Counted from the first letter of the stretch, positions 24,819-34,680 are shown. The stretch: 64,000 nt of DNA from Candidatus Roizmanbacteria bacterium (GCA_016214055.1 JACRPE010000026.1:1-64000); one strand, 5' to 3'. The notes: generated by a model not told the origin, from the sequence alone. Made by a program: numbers and translations.

Positions 24819-26210
24819 ATGTTTGAGAAAGTAAAAAACATTTTCATAGTTGGTATCAAGGGTGCCGCCATGTCAAACCTAGCCGTTATTCTGAAAGAAA
24901 TGGGAAAACAGGTCACCGGGTGCGATGTGGAGGAGGAATTTATCACCGACGTCATTCTTAAAAAGTTTCAGATTCCTTTTTCTGTGGGTTTTAATCCGGA
25001 GCTTCTCTCAAAAGAAACGGATTTGGTTATTTATTCTGCCGCACATACAGGACAGGAAAATCAAATCGTAATTAAAGCAAAAAAAAGAAAAATCATGACA
25101 GCTTCACAAGCGAAGGTGCTCGGCGAATTATTATCGCACTTTAAGACAAGTATCGCAGTATCAGGTTGTCATGGTAAGACGACAACCTCATCTCTTTTGG
25201 CCTATTCACTCATGAAATTAGGAGTTAAACCCAGCTACATGATCGGAGTTCCCACTTTTAACGAACAACCGGGGGGAATGTATGATGGTCAGAATTATTT
25301 TGTGATTGAGGCCGATGAATATGGAGTAAATCCGCCGACCGATAAAACTCCCAAATTATTATTCCTTCATCCGACGCATATTATCTGCACCAACATTGAT
25401 TTTGATCACCCCGACGTCTACCAAAATATCGATGAGACAAAAAAAACATTCCTTCAATTTTTCGGAAACAAAAGACTTTTTTTATGTGCGGATGACACTC
25501 ATATACAATCAATACTCGATAAATTAGACCGTACGAAATATCAGACATATGGGTTCATGCAAGGAGTGGACCTGCATATTCAAAATCCCATCATCACTGA
25601 AACCCACTCATCTTTCGACCTCATTTATAAAGGAAAGAGTTTAGGTATATTTACCACACTGTTGTTCGGCGAAAAAAATATTTCAAACACTGCGGGAGTT
25701 GTCCTAACCCTTCTTGATATTGGCTTTGAAGTTCAGAAAATAAAAGATGCAATAAGTGATTTTGCCTCAGTAAAACGGCGATTTGAATTGGTTTATCAAA
25801 AAAATGATATCTTTTTGTTTGACGATTATGGACATCATCCTGCCGAAATCGCGGCAACAATTGCGGCGGCCAGAACTCGGTTCAAGGACAGGCGCATTGT
25901 GGTGATTTTTCAACCCCACACTTATTCCCGGACGTTGTCTCTCAAAAAAGAATTTGCAGACAGCCTATCGAATAGTGACCTCTGCCTCATAGCTCCCATA
26001 TTCCCATCAGCCCGTGAAAATATAAAAGAGTTCCATGTATCATCTTTTGATATTGAAAAGGAGGCGGGGAACGATTTAGTAAAAGCATTTTCCTCAACGA
26101 GAGAATTATTAGTAAGATTAAAAGATGAAGTGAAACCCCGGGACATTATTTTTACCATCGGAGCAGGCGATATATATAAACTGAAAGATGAGATTATCAA
26201 AATAATATGA
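24819..26210 (+). CDS. murC: UDP-N-acetylmuramate:L-alanine ligase
   Basis: 463 residues from the ATG at 24819, two bases after pgeF; an in-frame ATG at 24726 lies inside pgeF and is rejected. Rossmann-like N-terminus IFIVGIKGAAMSNLAV, P-loop VSGCHGKTTTSSL, the EADEYG block, ICTNIDFDHPDVY, and C-terminal DDYGHHPAEIAATI and FQPHTYSRT, all typical of MurC (Mpl is a less likely alternative). It adds L-Ala to UDP-MurNAc in the cytoplasm. Confidence 0.92.
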   Translation: MFEKVKNIFIVGIKGAAMSNLAVILKEMGKQVTGCDVEEEFITDVILKKFQIPFSVGFNPELLSKETDLVIYSAAHTGQENQIVIKAKKRKIMTASQAKVLGELLSHFKTSIAVSGCHGKTTTSSLLAYSLMKLGVKPSYMIGVPTFNEQPGGMYDGQNYFVIEADEYGVNPPTDKTPKLLFLHPTHIICTNIDFDHPDVYQNIDETKKTFLQFFGNKRLFLCADDTHIQSILDKLDRTKYQTYGFMQGVDLHIQNPIITETHSSFDLIYKGKSLGIFTTLLFGEKNISNTAGVVLTLLDIGFEVQKIKDAISDFASVKRRFELVYQKNDIFLFDDYGHHPAEIAATIAAARTRFKDRRIVVIFQPHTYSRTLSLKKEFADSLSNSDLCLIAPIFPSARENIKEFHVSSFDIEKEAGNDLVKAFSSTRELLVRLKDEVKPRDIIFTIGAGDIYKLKDEIIKII

Positions 26211-27154
26211 ACACACACGAAATACTGTCAGAAACATTAGGAAAAGATAGGGTATTGGCCGATAAAAATTTATTTTCCTATTTAACTTTGCGTACCAGTA
26301 CCGTTGCGGAATATTTTTTTGAAGCACATACAAAAGAAGATTTATTACTGGCCATCCGAACTGCTAAAAAGCTCAACATCCCCTTCACGATGATTGGGGG
26401 AGGCTCCAATATTGCCGCAACTAAGAATAAAATTCCGGGTCTGGTCATCAAAAATAATTATGCAAACCTTGAACTGATAAAGGATGAGAAAGAATATGCG
26501 GAAGTTCTGGTTTCATCCGGCTATACCATCACTCTTCTTGTTAACAAAACAATCGAAAAAGGATGGGGAGGATTCGAGCATCATGAAGGTCTGCCCGGCA
26601 CCATGGGAGGCGCAATATACATGAACTCCAAGTGGACTCATCCATGGAGTTATGTAAGCGACCCCCTCATTTCTGCCAACCTTCTGGATGCCTCTGGTGA
26701 ATTAAAAACAGTTACTCGTGATTATTTTAACTTTGCCTACGACTACAGCATTTTGCAAAAAACCCACGAAGTTTTTATTGATGGTGTATTTAGACTTGAA
26801 AAAAAAGACCCGGCAATCCTTAAAGAACAATCTCACGAGACGATGTTATACCGCAGACAGACACAGCCGTTCGGAGAGGCTACATGTGGGTGTTTCTTCA
26901 GGAACATATCAAAAGAGGATCAAGATAGACTACAACTTCCCACCTCCTCATCGGGCTATCTGATAGATCAGGTCGGCATGAAGAACAAAGGGGTGGGGGC
27001 ATTTGTTATATCCCCGGTACATGCGAATTTCATCATCAATACGGGGAAAATGGAGGGAAATACGGCGGATCTGTTACAATTAGTAAAGGAAATCAAGGAA
27101 AAAGTAAGTCAAAAATTCGGTATTCAACTGGTCGAAGAAGTTGTGGTCGTATAA
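26207..27154 (+). CDS. murB: UDP-N-acetylenolpyruvoylglucosamine reductase
   Basis: 315 residues. FAD-binding block FTMIGGGSNIAATKNKIPG, then GFEHHEGLPGTMGGAIYMN, and a catalytic region reading CGCFFRNI. The proton-donor position has Cys where E. coli MurB has Ser, as in many type II enzymes. C-terminal GYLIDQVGMKNKGVGAFVISPVHANFIIN is typical. It reduces the enolpyruvyl group to lactate. The ATG overlaps the murC stop by four bases. Confidence 0.93.
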   Translation: MNTHEILSETLGKDRVLADKNLFSYLTLRTSTVAEYFFEAHTKEDLLLAIRTAKKLNIPFTMIGGGSNIAATKNKIPGLVIKNNYANLELIKDEKEYAEVLVSSGYTITLLVNKTIEKGWGGFEHHEGLPGTMGGAIYMNSKWTHPWSYVSDPLISANLLDASGELKTVTRDYFNFAYDYSILQKTHEVFIDGVFRLEKKDPAILKEQSHETMLYRRQTQPFGEATCGCFFRNISKEDQDRLQLPTSSSGYLIDQVGMKNKGVGAFVISPVHANFIINTGKMEGNTADLLQLVKEIKEKVSQKFGIQLVEEVVVV

Positions 27155-27157
27155 CCT

Positions 27158-28483
27158 ATGGAAGACGCATATATTATCCGGGGAGGTAAACCTCTCAAGG
27201 GAACAATCAAACTTTCAGGCGCAAAGAATGTCGCATTAAAAGCAGTTATTGCCGCTTTGCTTTTTGATGGCGTAGTGACGCTCAAAAATATTCCCCGTAT
27301 TCGGGATATTTTTGAACTCCTTCACCTCATCCAAACCCTTGGCGCACGGGCGGAGTTTACTGATACAAATACGGTGCTGGTTGATTCAACAAAACTGAAG
27401 GAAAATAAACTAGACTTTCTCCATGCCTCAAAAATAAGGGCATCATTCATGTTATTTGCCCCACTTCTGTACCGTTTTAAAGAAGCATCCATCCCCAATC
27501 CCGGAGGATGCAGGATTGGCGCACGACCCATTGATCGCATTGTTAATGGAATGAAAGATTTGGGAATCAAAGTTGAATACAACTCAGAAACAGGTTATTA
27601 CAAGGCATTAATGGATGATAAACCATTCGGAGATTATACGTTTATAAAATCCTCGCACACGGGGACAGAGCTTATGATTCTCCTTTCTGTTTTTTGTAAA
27701 GATACTGTTACGATACGAAACACTGCGTTGGAACCTGAAATTGACGACCTTATTTCATTTCTAAATGAAGGGGGAGCAAATATTAAACGGATCGGTAACG
27801 ACATAGTAATTCAGGGAGTTACTTCCCTTTCCCAGAAAAATCCCTACACAATCGTCTCTGACCGCAATGAAGCGGTGACATTTGCCATTCTTGGAATAAT
27901 TACGAAGGGAGATGTGACGGTGGAGCCACTTTCTGAAAATTATTTAAAAACGTTTATTGATGTTACGAAAAAGATAGGAGGTGGTGTTGAAAAGACAGGA
28001 GATAATTCCTGGAGATTTTATTATAAGAGTCCACTTTCCTCTTTGGATATTGTAACTGACCCGCACCCGGGATTCATGACTGATTGGCAGCCAAATTGGG
28101 CAGTCCTTATGACCCAGGCCATGGGGAAATCACTTATTCATGAACGGGTATTTGAGAATAGATTTTCCTACGTGGATGAGTTGATAAAAATGGGGGCTAA
28201 AATCGAGTACTCATCTCCGGTTGTGGAAAATCCGGAATCATTTTATATATTTAACTACGACAAAAATAAAGAACATAAGCAGGCGATCACGGTATATGGG
28301 CCACAACACTTACACAATGGTGTCCTAACGATTGCGGATCTGCGAGCAGGGGCAACACTAGCAATTGCGGCACTTTTTGCAGAGGGGGAGTCTGTCATCA
28401 ACGGTGCCTCAATACTGGAGCGCGGATACGAAAACTTTGTTGAAAAAATTACCAGTTTAGGGGGGGATATTAAAAAGGTATGA
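27158..28483 (+). CDS. murA: UDP-N-acetylglucosamine 1-carboxyvinyltransferase
   Basis: 441 residues. SGAKNVALKAV holds the substrate lysine. NPGGCRIGARPIDR has the catalytic cysteine (Cys115 in E. coli), so the enzyme should be fosfomycin-sensitive in principle; CPR members with Asp at this place exist, but this is not one. PGFMTDWQP and ADLRAGATLAIAAL complete the EPSP-synthase-like fold. First committed step of peptidoglycan synthesis. It overlaps the next gene by four bases. Confidence 0.95.
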   Translation: MEDAYIIRGGKPLKGTIKLSGAKNVALKAVIAALLFDGVVTLKNIPRIRDIFELLHLIQTLGARAEFTDTNTVLVDSTKLKENKLDFLHASKIRASFMLFAPLLYRFKEASIPNPGGCRIGARPIDRIVNGMKDLGIKVEYNSETGYYKALMDDKPFGDYTFIKSSHTGTELMILLSVFCKDTVTIRNTALEPEIDDLISFLNEGGANIKRIGNDIVIQGVTSLSQKNPYTIVSDRNEAVTFAILGIITKGDVTVEPLSENYLKTFIDVTKKIGGGVEKTGDNSWRFYYKSPLSSLDIVTDPHPGFMTDWQPNWAVLMTQAMGKSLIHERVFENRFSYVDELIKMGAKIEYSSPVVENPESFYIFNYDKNKEHKQAITVYGPQHLHNGVLTIADLRAGATLAIAALFAEGESVINGASILERGYENFVEKITSLGGDIKKV

Positions 28484-29700
28484 AAAAAATATCAAACATA
28501 ATTATTCTTGCTGGAGGAGAGAGTAGTCGTTTTTGGCCATTAAAAAATAAAATATTAACCCCATTTTTTGGAAAACCTTATATTTTACACTTTATAGATA
28601 CTCTCTTAACAATAAGTGAAAATATTCTCGTTGTTTGTAGTGAAACAAATCAGAAGCTATTTGAAAGTCAAATCGGAGATAAAGCCCAACTTATTGTTCA
28701 AGACAAAACGAAAGGTGGTATGGCAGGAGCTTTACTTTCCTGTAAGGGCATCGTACATGGTGATGTGTTGATAATAGGGAATGATTTGTTTGATTTTTCA
28801 ATTCTTTCAGACATGGTTAATGCAATTAATAAAGATGGTGTTGACTTGATATTTCTCGCAAAAAAAATGAATACCTATTTTCCCGGGGGATATGTGCAGT
28901 TTAAAGATGGGAAAGTCACTGGAATTATTGAAAAACCGGAACCTGATAAAATTCCTTCAAATTTTGTAAAAATCGTTGTAGATTATTTTAAAGATATTGA
29001 CAAATTTATTTTAAAGTTAGAAAATATTGTAGCGCCAGTGGACGGCCACTATGAACAAGGTATTAGTATCTTGATGGATGCAGGAAAAGTTAGTTTTCTA
29101 CCCTATGAAGGGCATTGGTTAACTCTCAAATATCCCTGGCATGTGTTGTTGATGATGAAACATTTCTTGGATGGCATAAAAGTAAATAAACTTGCAGATT
29201 CTAAGGATTTGACTATTACCGAAACCGCCATCATCCAAGGCCCGGTCATCATGGAAAAAGGAGTTAAAGTCGGGCATTTTGCAAAGATTACGGGTCCATG
29301 CTATATCGGAGAAAATACCATCATTTCCGATTATGCCTTAGTTCGGGAAAGTCACATTGGAAAGAATTGTTTAATCGGCTCATCATGTGAAGTCGCACGT
29401 TCCTACCTTGGCGATAAAGTATCATTACACCGAAACTACGTGGGTGATAGCGTGCTTGCGGACGGAGTATTGTTTGGATCGGGTGCAGTGACAGCTAATT
29501 TCCGTTTTGATGAAAATGAAGTTCAGTCAGTCGTCAAAGAAAAAAAAGTTAATACCAATATGAAGAAATTGGGAGTTGTTGTGGGAAAAAATACAAAAGT
29601 CGGAATAAACACAACCCTATATCCGGGAGTAAAAATCGGAAGTAACTGTCTGATATTCCCCGGCGAGGTGGTAAGAAAGGATGTGCCCGATAAAATATAA
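28480..29700 (+). CDS. GlmU-like sugar-nucleotide pyrophosphorylase with left-handed beta-helix
   Basis: 406 residues. N-terminal nucleotidyltransferase domain (about 1-230) starting IIILAGGESSRFWPLKNKILTPFFGKP, with GNDLFDF as the metal-binding DxD region. C-terminal hexapeptide-repeat beta-helix (about 245-406: GPVIMEKGVKVGHFAKITGPCYIGENTII). Position right after murA suggests it makes UDP-GlcNAc, the MurA substrate, but activity on another NDP-sugar is possible. The N-terminal half is visibly more AT-rich than its neighbours. Confidence 0.78.
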   Translation: MKKISNIIILAGGESSRFWPLKNKILTPFFGKPYILHFIDTLLTISENILVVCSETNQKLFESQIGDKAQLIVQDKTKGGMAGALLSCKGIVHGDVLIIGNDLFDFSILSDMVNAINKDGVDLIFLAKKMNTYFPGGYVQFKDGKVTGIIEKPEPDKIPSNFVKIVVDYFKDIDKFILKLENIVAPVDGHYEQGISILMDAGKVSFLPYEGHWLTLKYPWHVLLMMKHFLDGIKVNKLADSKDLTITETAIIQGPVIMEKGVKVGHFAKITGPCYIGENTIISDYALVRESHIGKNCLIGSSCEVARSYLGDKVSLHRNYVGDSVLADGVLFGSGAVTANFRFDENEVQSVVKEKKVNTNMKKLGVVVGKNTKVGINTTLYPGVKIGSNCLIFPGEVVRKDVPDKI

Positions 29701-29704
29701 TACT

Positions 29705-30679
29705 ATGAAAACTATTACGGTACTTGGGGGAGGAACAGGGACATTTGTCGTCCTGACAGGAATAAAGAATTTACCCATTGATCTGGGCGTTATTGTGACC
29801 ATGATGGATTCAGGCGGCTCAACCGGACGTCTTCGGGATCAGCTCGGAGTGCTCCCTCCGGGAGATTTACGTCAATGCTTAGTTGCCCTTTCCGACGCGC
29901 CGGAACTATGGCGGAAACTATTTCTTTACCGTTTTGAAAAAGGGGATTTTGAAGGGCACAATTTTGGGAATATTTTCTTATCCGCTCTTGAAAAAGTTTC
30001 TGAAAATTATAATCAGGTTCTTGAAACAGCAAGTTATGTGTTAAAAACAAAGGGTAAAGTCATACCTGTCACTTTTGACAAGACTAATCTTTGTGCAGAG
30101 TATGAAAATGGCATTGTCCTCAAAGGCGAATCGCACATCGATGAAAATCATAAAGAGACAAGTAGAATTAAAAACGCCTTTCTTGAACCGCAGGCCTCGG
30201 CAAATCCGTACGCATTACAGCGTATTGAAGAATCAAATCTCATCATCATCGGACCGGGCGACTTATATACCAGTATCATTCCCATCATGCTTGTTGAAGG
30301 AATGAAGGAGCGAATCCGTGCCTCTCAAGCAAAAATAGTTTACGTCATGAATCTGATGACAAAATCAGGACAAACATCCGGCTATACCGCCATGGATCAC
30401 ATAAAAGACTTGGAGCACTATCTGGGTAAAAAACCCGATCACATCATCATCAATAATGGTAAGATTCCGGAAGATATAATACAATGGTATACGGATCATC
30501 ACGAAAAGCCGGTAGTAAACGATTTAGTTGCTACTTGTTGTAACGGTACGATAATCGAGGAAGACGTAGTCGACAATGTTTCGATAGAAAAAAGCAGAGC
30601 TGACGTACTGACGCGCAGTGTGCTACGGCATGACAGCAACAAATTATCAAAGATAATCCAAGGACTCATAGCACTATGA
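29705..30679 (+). CDS. yvcK: YvcK/CofD-family protein (gluconeogenesis factor)
   Basis: 324 residues from ATG 29705; an ATG at 29681 lies inside the previous gene and is not preferred. N-terminal VLGGGTGTFVVLTGIK, then MMDSGGSTGRLRDQLGVLPPGDLRQCL and later IIGPGDLYTSIIPIMLVEGM and DHIIINNG, all typical of YvcK. In Bacillus and Mycobacterium it binds UDP-sugars and stimulates wall precursor synthesis, which suits its place after the GlmU-like gene. Confidence 0.92.
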   Translation: MKTITVLGGGTGTFVVLTGIKNLPIDLGVIVTMMDSGGSTGRLRDQLGVLPPGDLRQCLVALSDAPELWRKLFLYRFEKGDFEGHNFGNIFLSALEKVSENYNQVLETASYVLKTKGKVIPVTFDKTNLCAEYENGIVLKGESHIDENHKETSRIKNAFLEPQASANPYALQRIEESNLIIIGPGDLYTSIIPIMLVEGMKERIRASQAKIVYVMNLMTKSGQTSGYTAMDHIKDLEHYLGKKPDHIIINNGKIPEDIIQWYTDHHEKPVVNDLVATCCNGTIIEEDVVDNVSIEKSRADVLTRSVLRHDSNKLSKIIQGLIAL

Positions 30680-31038
30680 TAAAAAAACATACCATCTCAA
30701 TTAAAAACGCATGGCATGGCCTCAGATGGGCTTTATCAACCCAGCCAAATTATCGCATACACCTATTTTTGTCATTGGCTGCAATCGTTGGAGGAATATA
30801 TTTCAAAATTAACCAGAGCGAATTTTTAACTATTTTCGTCCTTATTACTCTTGGTTTATCAATTGAGACAGTCAACACCGCAATAGAAGAAACCACCGAT
30901 GCCATTGATACTAAAATTCGACCTGATATTGGACTTGCTAAGGATGTAGCGGCGGGGGCAATGCTTGTGTTTGCAATTGGTGCACTTTTCATATCCGGAA
31001 TAATTTTTCTTCCCCGGATTTTTCAAATTTTAAAATAG
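30676..31038 (+). CDS. dgkA: Undecaprenol/diacylglycerol kinase (DgkA family)
   Basis: 120 residues with three membrane helices. The signature ETVNTAIEETTDAI followed by AKDVAAGAML matches the catalytic Glu and metal-binding region of DgkA. In Gram-positive-type bacteria this family phosphorylates undecaprenol and so supplies the lipid carrier; the location before mraY supports that substrate. It overlaps yvcK by four bases. Confidence 0.9.
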   Translation: MIKKHTISIKNAWHGLRWALSTQPNYRIHLFLSLAAIVGGIYFKINQSEFLTIFVLITLGLSIETVNTAIEETTDAIDTKIRPDIGLAKDVAAGAMLVFAIGALFISGIIFLPRIFQILK

Positions 31039-31042
31039 TTTT

Positions 31043-32080
31043 ATGTCAATTTATCTTTTTGCCACATTTGTTTCTTTCGTTTTTAACTTTTTTTTGATTG
31101 TTCCCTTCATCAATTTTCTTTACAAAGCAAAGCTTCAGCGACAAAATCAACAGACGAAGGACGTCTTTAATGAACCCACGCCCATTTTTGACAGACTTCA
31201 CGGTCATAAAACAGGTACGCCGGTTGGAGGGGGAATACTAATTGTCATAACTACCACTTTGCTTTTCGGTTTTTTTGTGCTTTTATACGCCGTTTTCAAT
31301 AAACCGCTCCATGCAAATTATCCGTCTGTCATGGGTGAGATACGAATTATCTTTTTCACTCTCATTGGATTTGCTATTCTCGGTGTATGGGATGATCTCA
31401 TGAAAATATTCCGTTTCCGGGACTCTCACTTTTTCGGACTGCGCATGCGATACAAATTCATTATCGAAGTAATTCTTGCAACCATCATCGCCTTTTGGCT
31501 TTTTAACGATTTGAAGATCGATATCATCCATATCCCCTTTTTGGGAGTATATAAATTAGGTTTATTTTATATTCCCTTCGCGGCCTTTGTCATTGTAGCC
31601 TTTTCAAACGCGGTGAATATAACCGACGGGCTTGACGGTTTGGCCGCCGGAGTGCTTATGATTGCCATCTCGGGATTTTGGATAATCGCCCGGTCGATTA
31701 TTGATGTGCCCACCTCGATGTTTATCGGCGTATGGATTGGCGGACTTCTTGCTTTTTTATACTTCAATATTTATCCTGCACGCATCATGTTGGGGGATAC
31801 AGGAGCTCTTTCTTTCGGCGCGATGTTCGCGGTGATTGGTCTTATCTTAGGGAAAGCATTTGCGCTTCCTATCATAGGGGGAGTATTCCTCCTTGAGATT
31901 ATCACCTCACTCGTTCAGCTTCTCAGTAAGAAATTTCTTAAAAAGAAAGCATTCAATGTAGCCCCGTTTCATCTTCTGCTTCAGCATCGGGGGTGGGAGG
32001 AGCCAAAGGTTGTCATGAGGCTCTGGTTGCTTGCCATCATCTTCTCAGTCTTCGGACTTATGATTGCGTTCATGAAGTAG
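31043..32080 (+). CDS. mraY: Phospho-N-acetylmuramoyl-pentapeptide transferase
   Basis: 345 residues with about ten membrane segments. Motifs GTPVGGGI, WDDLMKI and NAVNITDGLDGLAAG (metal-binding Asp residues) define MraY. The C-terminal HHH motif of standard MraY is altered to PFHLLLQHRGWEE, retaining one early and one late histidine. It transfers phospho-MurNAc-pentapeptide to undecaprenyl phosphate to make lipid I. Confidence 0.93.
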   Translation: MSIYLFATFVSFVFNFFLIVPFINFLYKAKLQRQNQQTKDVFNEPTPIFDRLHGHKTGTPVGGGILIVITTTLLFGFFVLLYAVFNKPLHANYPSVMGEIRIIFFTLIGFAILGVWDDLMKIFRFRDSHFFGLRMRYKFIIEVILATIIAFWLFNDLKIDIIHIPFLGVYKLGLFYIPFAAFVIVAFSNAVNITDGLDGLAAGVLMIAISGFWIIARSIIDVPTSMFIGVWIGGLLAFLYFNIYPARIMLGDTGALSFGAMFAVIGLILGKAFALPIIGGVFLLEIITSLVQLLSKKFLKKKAFNVAPFHLLLQHRGWEEPKVVMRLWLLAIIFSVFGLMIAFMK

Positions 32081-32092
32081 GAAAGCTATAAT
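32064..32092 (+). promoter_or_regulatory. Internal promoter before murL
   Basis: TTGCGT (32064-32069), 17 bases, perfect TATAAT (32087-32092), 6 bases, ATG at 32099. It would give the murL-murD half of the cluster its own leaderless transcript. Confidence 0.55.
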
Positions 32093-32098
32093 GGGGGT

Positions 32099-33448
32099 AT
32101 GATTTCTCAGGCAACCTATTTCTCGTTTGATTCATACAATATAGGGGAAGATAGACGTACGCTGTCTTTTTTGTACTCAGTCGGTTTTAACACAGGCATA
32201 GTTTCCCGATTTGTGGACAAAATAATTCTCCCTGAGGCTATTCCCCAAACTGTTCCGCCCCGTTTGCTTGAGGCTATTCTCCAGCCTCTCCATCTCATAT
32301 TAGGAGTCTCCTACTGGAAACTATACTGCCCCAAGGAAATGAAAGTAAACAGCTGCAAGTTGAACGCGGAGCAGGCGGCATTTTGGAACACCGTTTACAC
32401 ACGTGGATTAGGTGAGTTTTTCTACCGAAATGAGCTTGATTTTCGGGGGCTCATCTCATTCCCCGTGTCACAGAAAGTAGACCCCAACCCCATACATTTT
32501 TCACCTCAAAACAGATCGCTTGTAGGGATCGCAGGTGGAAAAGATTCTCTGGTTACGGTTGAGCTATTAAAAAAGTCAAAAAAAGAAATAACAGGCCTCG
32601 TTATCGAAGCAAATCATGAGTATCCGCTGGTACGTGAGCTTTTCCCAAAAATGGATATTGCAGGACTTTTTGTGAGGCATGAGATTGACGGAAAAGTGAA
32701 GGAGCTCAATGAAACAGGGCTGGTATATAACGGCCACATCCCCATATCTGCAGTGTACGCATTTGTAGGGGTGCTGACTGCAGTTGTTTGCGATTATTCT
32801 TTTTTTATAGTTTCTAACGAGAAAAGCGCCAATTTTGGTAATGCGATGTATCACGGGCTTGAGGTAAATCACCAATGGAGCAAAAGTGAAGAGTTTGAGA
32901 TGTTCTTCAGGACTTATGTAAACGACTTCATCACGCCGGATGTAACCTATTTTTCCCTTCTGCGCCCTCTTACTGAGTTGAAAATCGTTGAACTTTTTTC
33001 AAAATATCACCAGTATTTTCCCCATTTTTCAAGTTGTAATAAAAATTTTACCGTTTTTAAAAAGAGATCAACAGGACAGTGGTGTGGGAAGTGTGCAAAA
33101 TGTGCTTTTATGTTTCTGATGTTGAGCACATTTCTGTCCAAGGAGGAAGTGACGGGTATATTCGGTCAGAATCTTTTTGCCGAGGTCGCTCTTATCCCTC
33201 TCTATCAACAACTGTTGGGTATCAAAGACATCAAGCCATTTGACTGTGTCGGGACATTTGAAGAGGTGGCGGTTGCCTTTTATTTTGTACATGAAAAGGG
33301 AGAGTTCAAGGATGAACCGGTCGTTAAAATGTTTGAGAGGTTGGTGCTTCCTGGGATGAAAGATATTTCGAAGCTTAAAAATCATATATTCCAGGTGGGG
33401 GATATGCATACCATACCTGAGGAATTTAAGACGATTTTAAACGTATGA
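32099..33448 (+). CDS. murL: UDP-MurNAc-L-Ala-L-Glu epimerase, MurL-like
   Basis: 449 residues, the length of MurL. A PP-loop-like motif VGIAGGKDSLV lies at about 142-152, with GHIPISAVYAFVGVLTAV, FIVSNEKSANFGN and VNHQWSKSEEFE, plus a cysteine cluster CGKCAKC about residue 335. MurL, described in Xanthomonas, epimerises the terminal L-Glu of UDP-MurNAc-L-Ala-L-Glu to D-Glu after MurD2 adds L-Glu. The four-base overlap with murD strongly supports this pathway here. Identification rests on recalled family motifs, not on a search. Confidence 0.85.
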   Translation: MISQATYFSFDSYNIGEDRRTLSFLYSVGFNTGIVSRFVDKIILPEAIPQTVPPRLLEAILQPLHLILGVSYWKLYCPKEMKVNSCKLNAEQAAFWNTVYTRGLGEFFYRNELDFRGLISFPVSQKVDPNPIHFSPQNRSLVGIAGGKDSLVTVELLKKSKKEITGLVIEANHEYPLVRELFPKMDIAGLFVRHEIDGKVKELNETGLVYNGHIPISAVYAFVGVLTAVVCDYSFFIVSNEKSANFGNAMYHGLEVNHQWSKSEEFEMFFRTYVNDFITPDVTYFSLLRPLTELKIVELFSKYHQYFPHFSSCNKNFTVFKKRSTGQWCGKCAKCAFMFLMLSTFLSKEEVTGIFGQNLFAEVALIPLYQQLLGIKDIKPFDCVGTFEEVAVAFYFVHEKGEFKDEPVVKMFERLVLPGMKDISKLKNHIFQVGDMHTIPEEFKTILNV

Positions 33449-34680
33449 AAATAGAAGAATTAAACAACAAGAAAATACTTATCTTAGGATATGGAAAAGA
33501 GGGACAATCGACTGAGCAATATTTTAAAGCAACTCTCACCGGCTCATCAATCGAACATGCCGATAAAAAAAGTGGCCTTGATTATCTTGAGCATCAAAAA
33601 GATTATGATCTGATCATCAAAACACCGGGCATCCCAAAAGCACTCATTACTCAGCAATACACAACGGCTACAAATATTTTTTTTGCAAACTGCAAAGGTA
33701 CTATTATTGGAGTTACCGGAACCAAGGGGAAAAGTACGACAAGCAGTCTGATTTACCATATTTTAAAAACAGGGGGGAAACAGGTGCACTTAGTCGGCAA
33801 CATAGGTAATCCGGCATTGTCAGAGCTTTTGAAATACAACGGACGGGATGATATCTTTGTCATGGAATTATCCAGTTATCAACTGGATGACATTCACTAC
33901 TCTCCACACATCTCCGTAATTCTTAATCTGTTTCCTGAGCACATGAATTATCACGGTGAGATTGCAGAATACTATAATGCAAAAAAAAATATCGTGAAAT
34001 TTGTCAAACCCGGAGATTATTTCATATATAATCCCACATATATAAATTTAGGACAATGGGCTTCAGATTTAACATGTCACACCGTTCCATTTCTTCCCCA
34101 TGATATTCCAGCTTCAGATGATGATTTGACGATTCAGGGTGATCATAACAGAGACAACATTCAAGCCGCTTTAACTGTTGTCGATTTGTTTCATATTTCA
34201 AAGGACGATACAATTACGGCACTCAAAACATTCAAGCCCCTACCTCACCGATTGCAAAACATAGGAACGTTTCATGACATAACCTTTTATGATGATGCAA
34301 TTTCAACAACCCCTGAATCAACTATCGCCGCTCTTCAGACACTGAAGGATGTTGACACCCTTTTTTTGGGAGGAGAAGACCGCGGGTATGATTTTTCTGC
34401 TTTGGTGAACATCATAATCAAAAAAGCTATTAGAAATATTGTTTTATTTCCAAATTCGGGAGAAAAAATACGTGGTTTGTTAAAATCACAGTCAGGATAT
34501 CAACCTCAGGTTTTGGAAACAAGAAACATGGCAGATGCGGTCGAGTTTGCATTCACTCATACTAAAAAAAACAGCATTTGTTTACTATCAACAGCCTCGC
34601 CAAGTTATAGCGTATGGAAAAATTTTGAAGAAAAGGGTGATTTGTTCAAGTTATACGTAAGTAGGTATGAAAAGAATTAA
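33445..34680 (+). CDS. murD: UDP-MurNAc-L-Ala:glutamate ligase, MurD (probably L-Glu-using MurD2)
   Basis: 411 residues, slightly short of classic MurD. N-terminal ILILGYGKEGQSTEQYF, P-loop VTGTKGKSTTSS (about 90-101), ELSSYQLDDI, NLFPEHMNYHG, and C-terminal LPHRLQNIG, DDAISTTPESTIAAL and LFLGGEDRGYDFSAL. Because murL is translationally coupled upstream, this ligase probably accepts L-Glu (MurD2 behaviour); the sequence alone does not prove it. It overlaps ftsW by 14 bases. Confidence 0.9.
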   Translation: MKIEELNNKKILILGYGKEGQSTEQYFKATLTGSSIEHADKKSGLDYLEHQKDYDLIIKTPGIPKALITQQYTTATNIFFANCKGTIIGVTGTKGKSTTSSLIYHILKTGGKQVHLVGNIGNPALSELLKYNGRDDIFVMELSSYQLDDIHYSPHISVILNLFPEHMNYHGEIAEYYNAKKNIVKFVKPGDYFIYNPTYINLGQWASDLTCHTVPFLPHDIPASDDDLTIQGDHNRDNIQAALTVVDLFHISKDDTITALKTFKPLPHRLQNIGTFHDITFYDDAISTTPESTIAALQTLKDVDTLFLGGEDRGYDFSALVNIIIKKAIRNIVLFPNSGEKIRGLLKSQSGYQPQVLETRNMADAVEFAFTHTKKNSICLLSTASPSYSVWKNFEEKGDLFKLYVSRYEKN

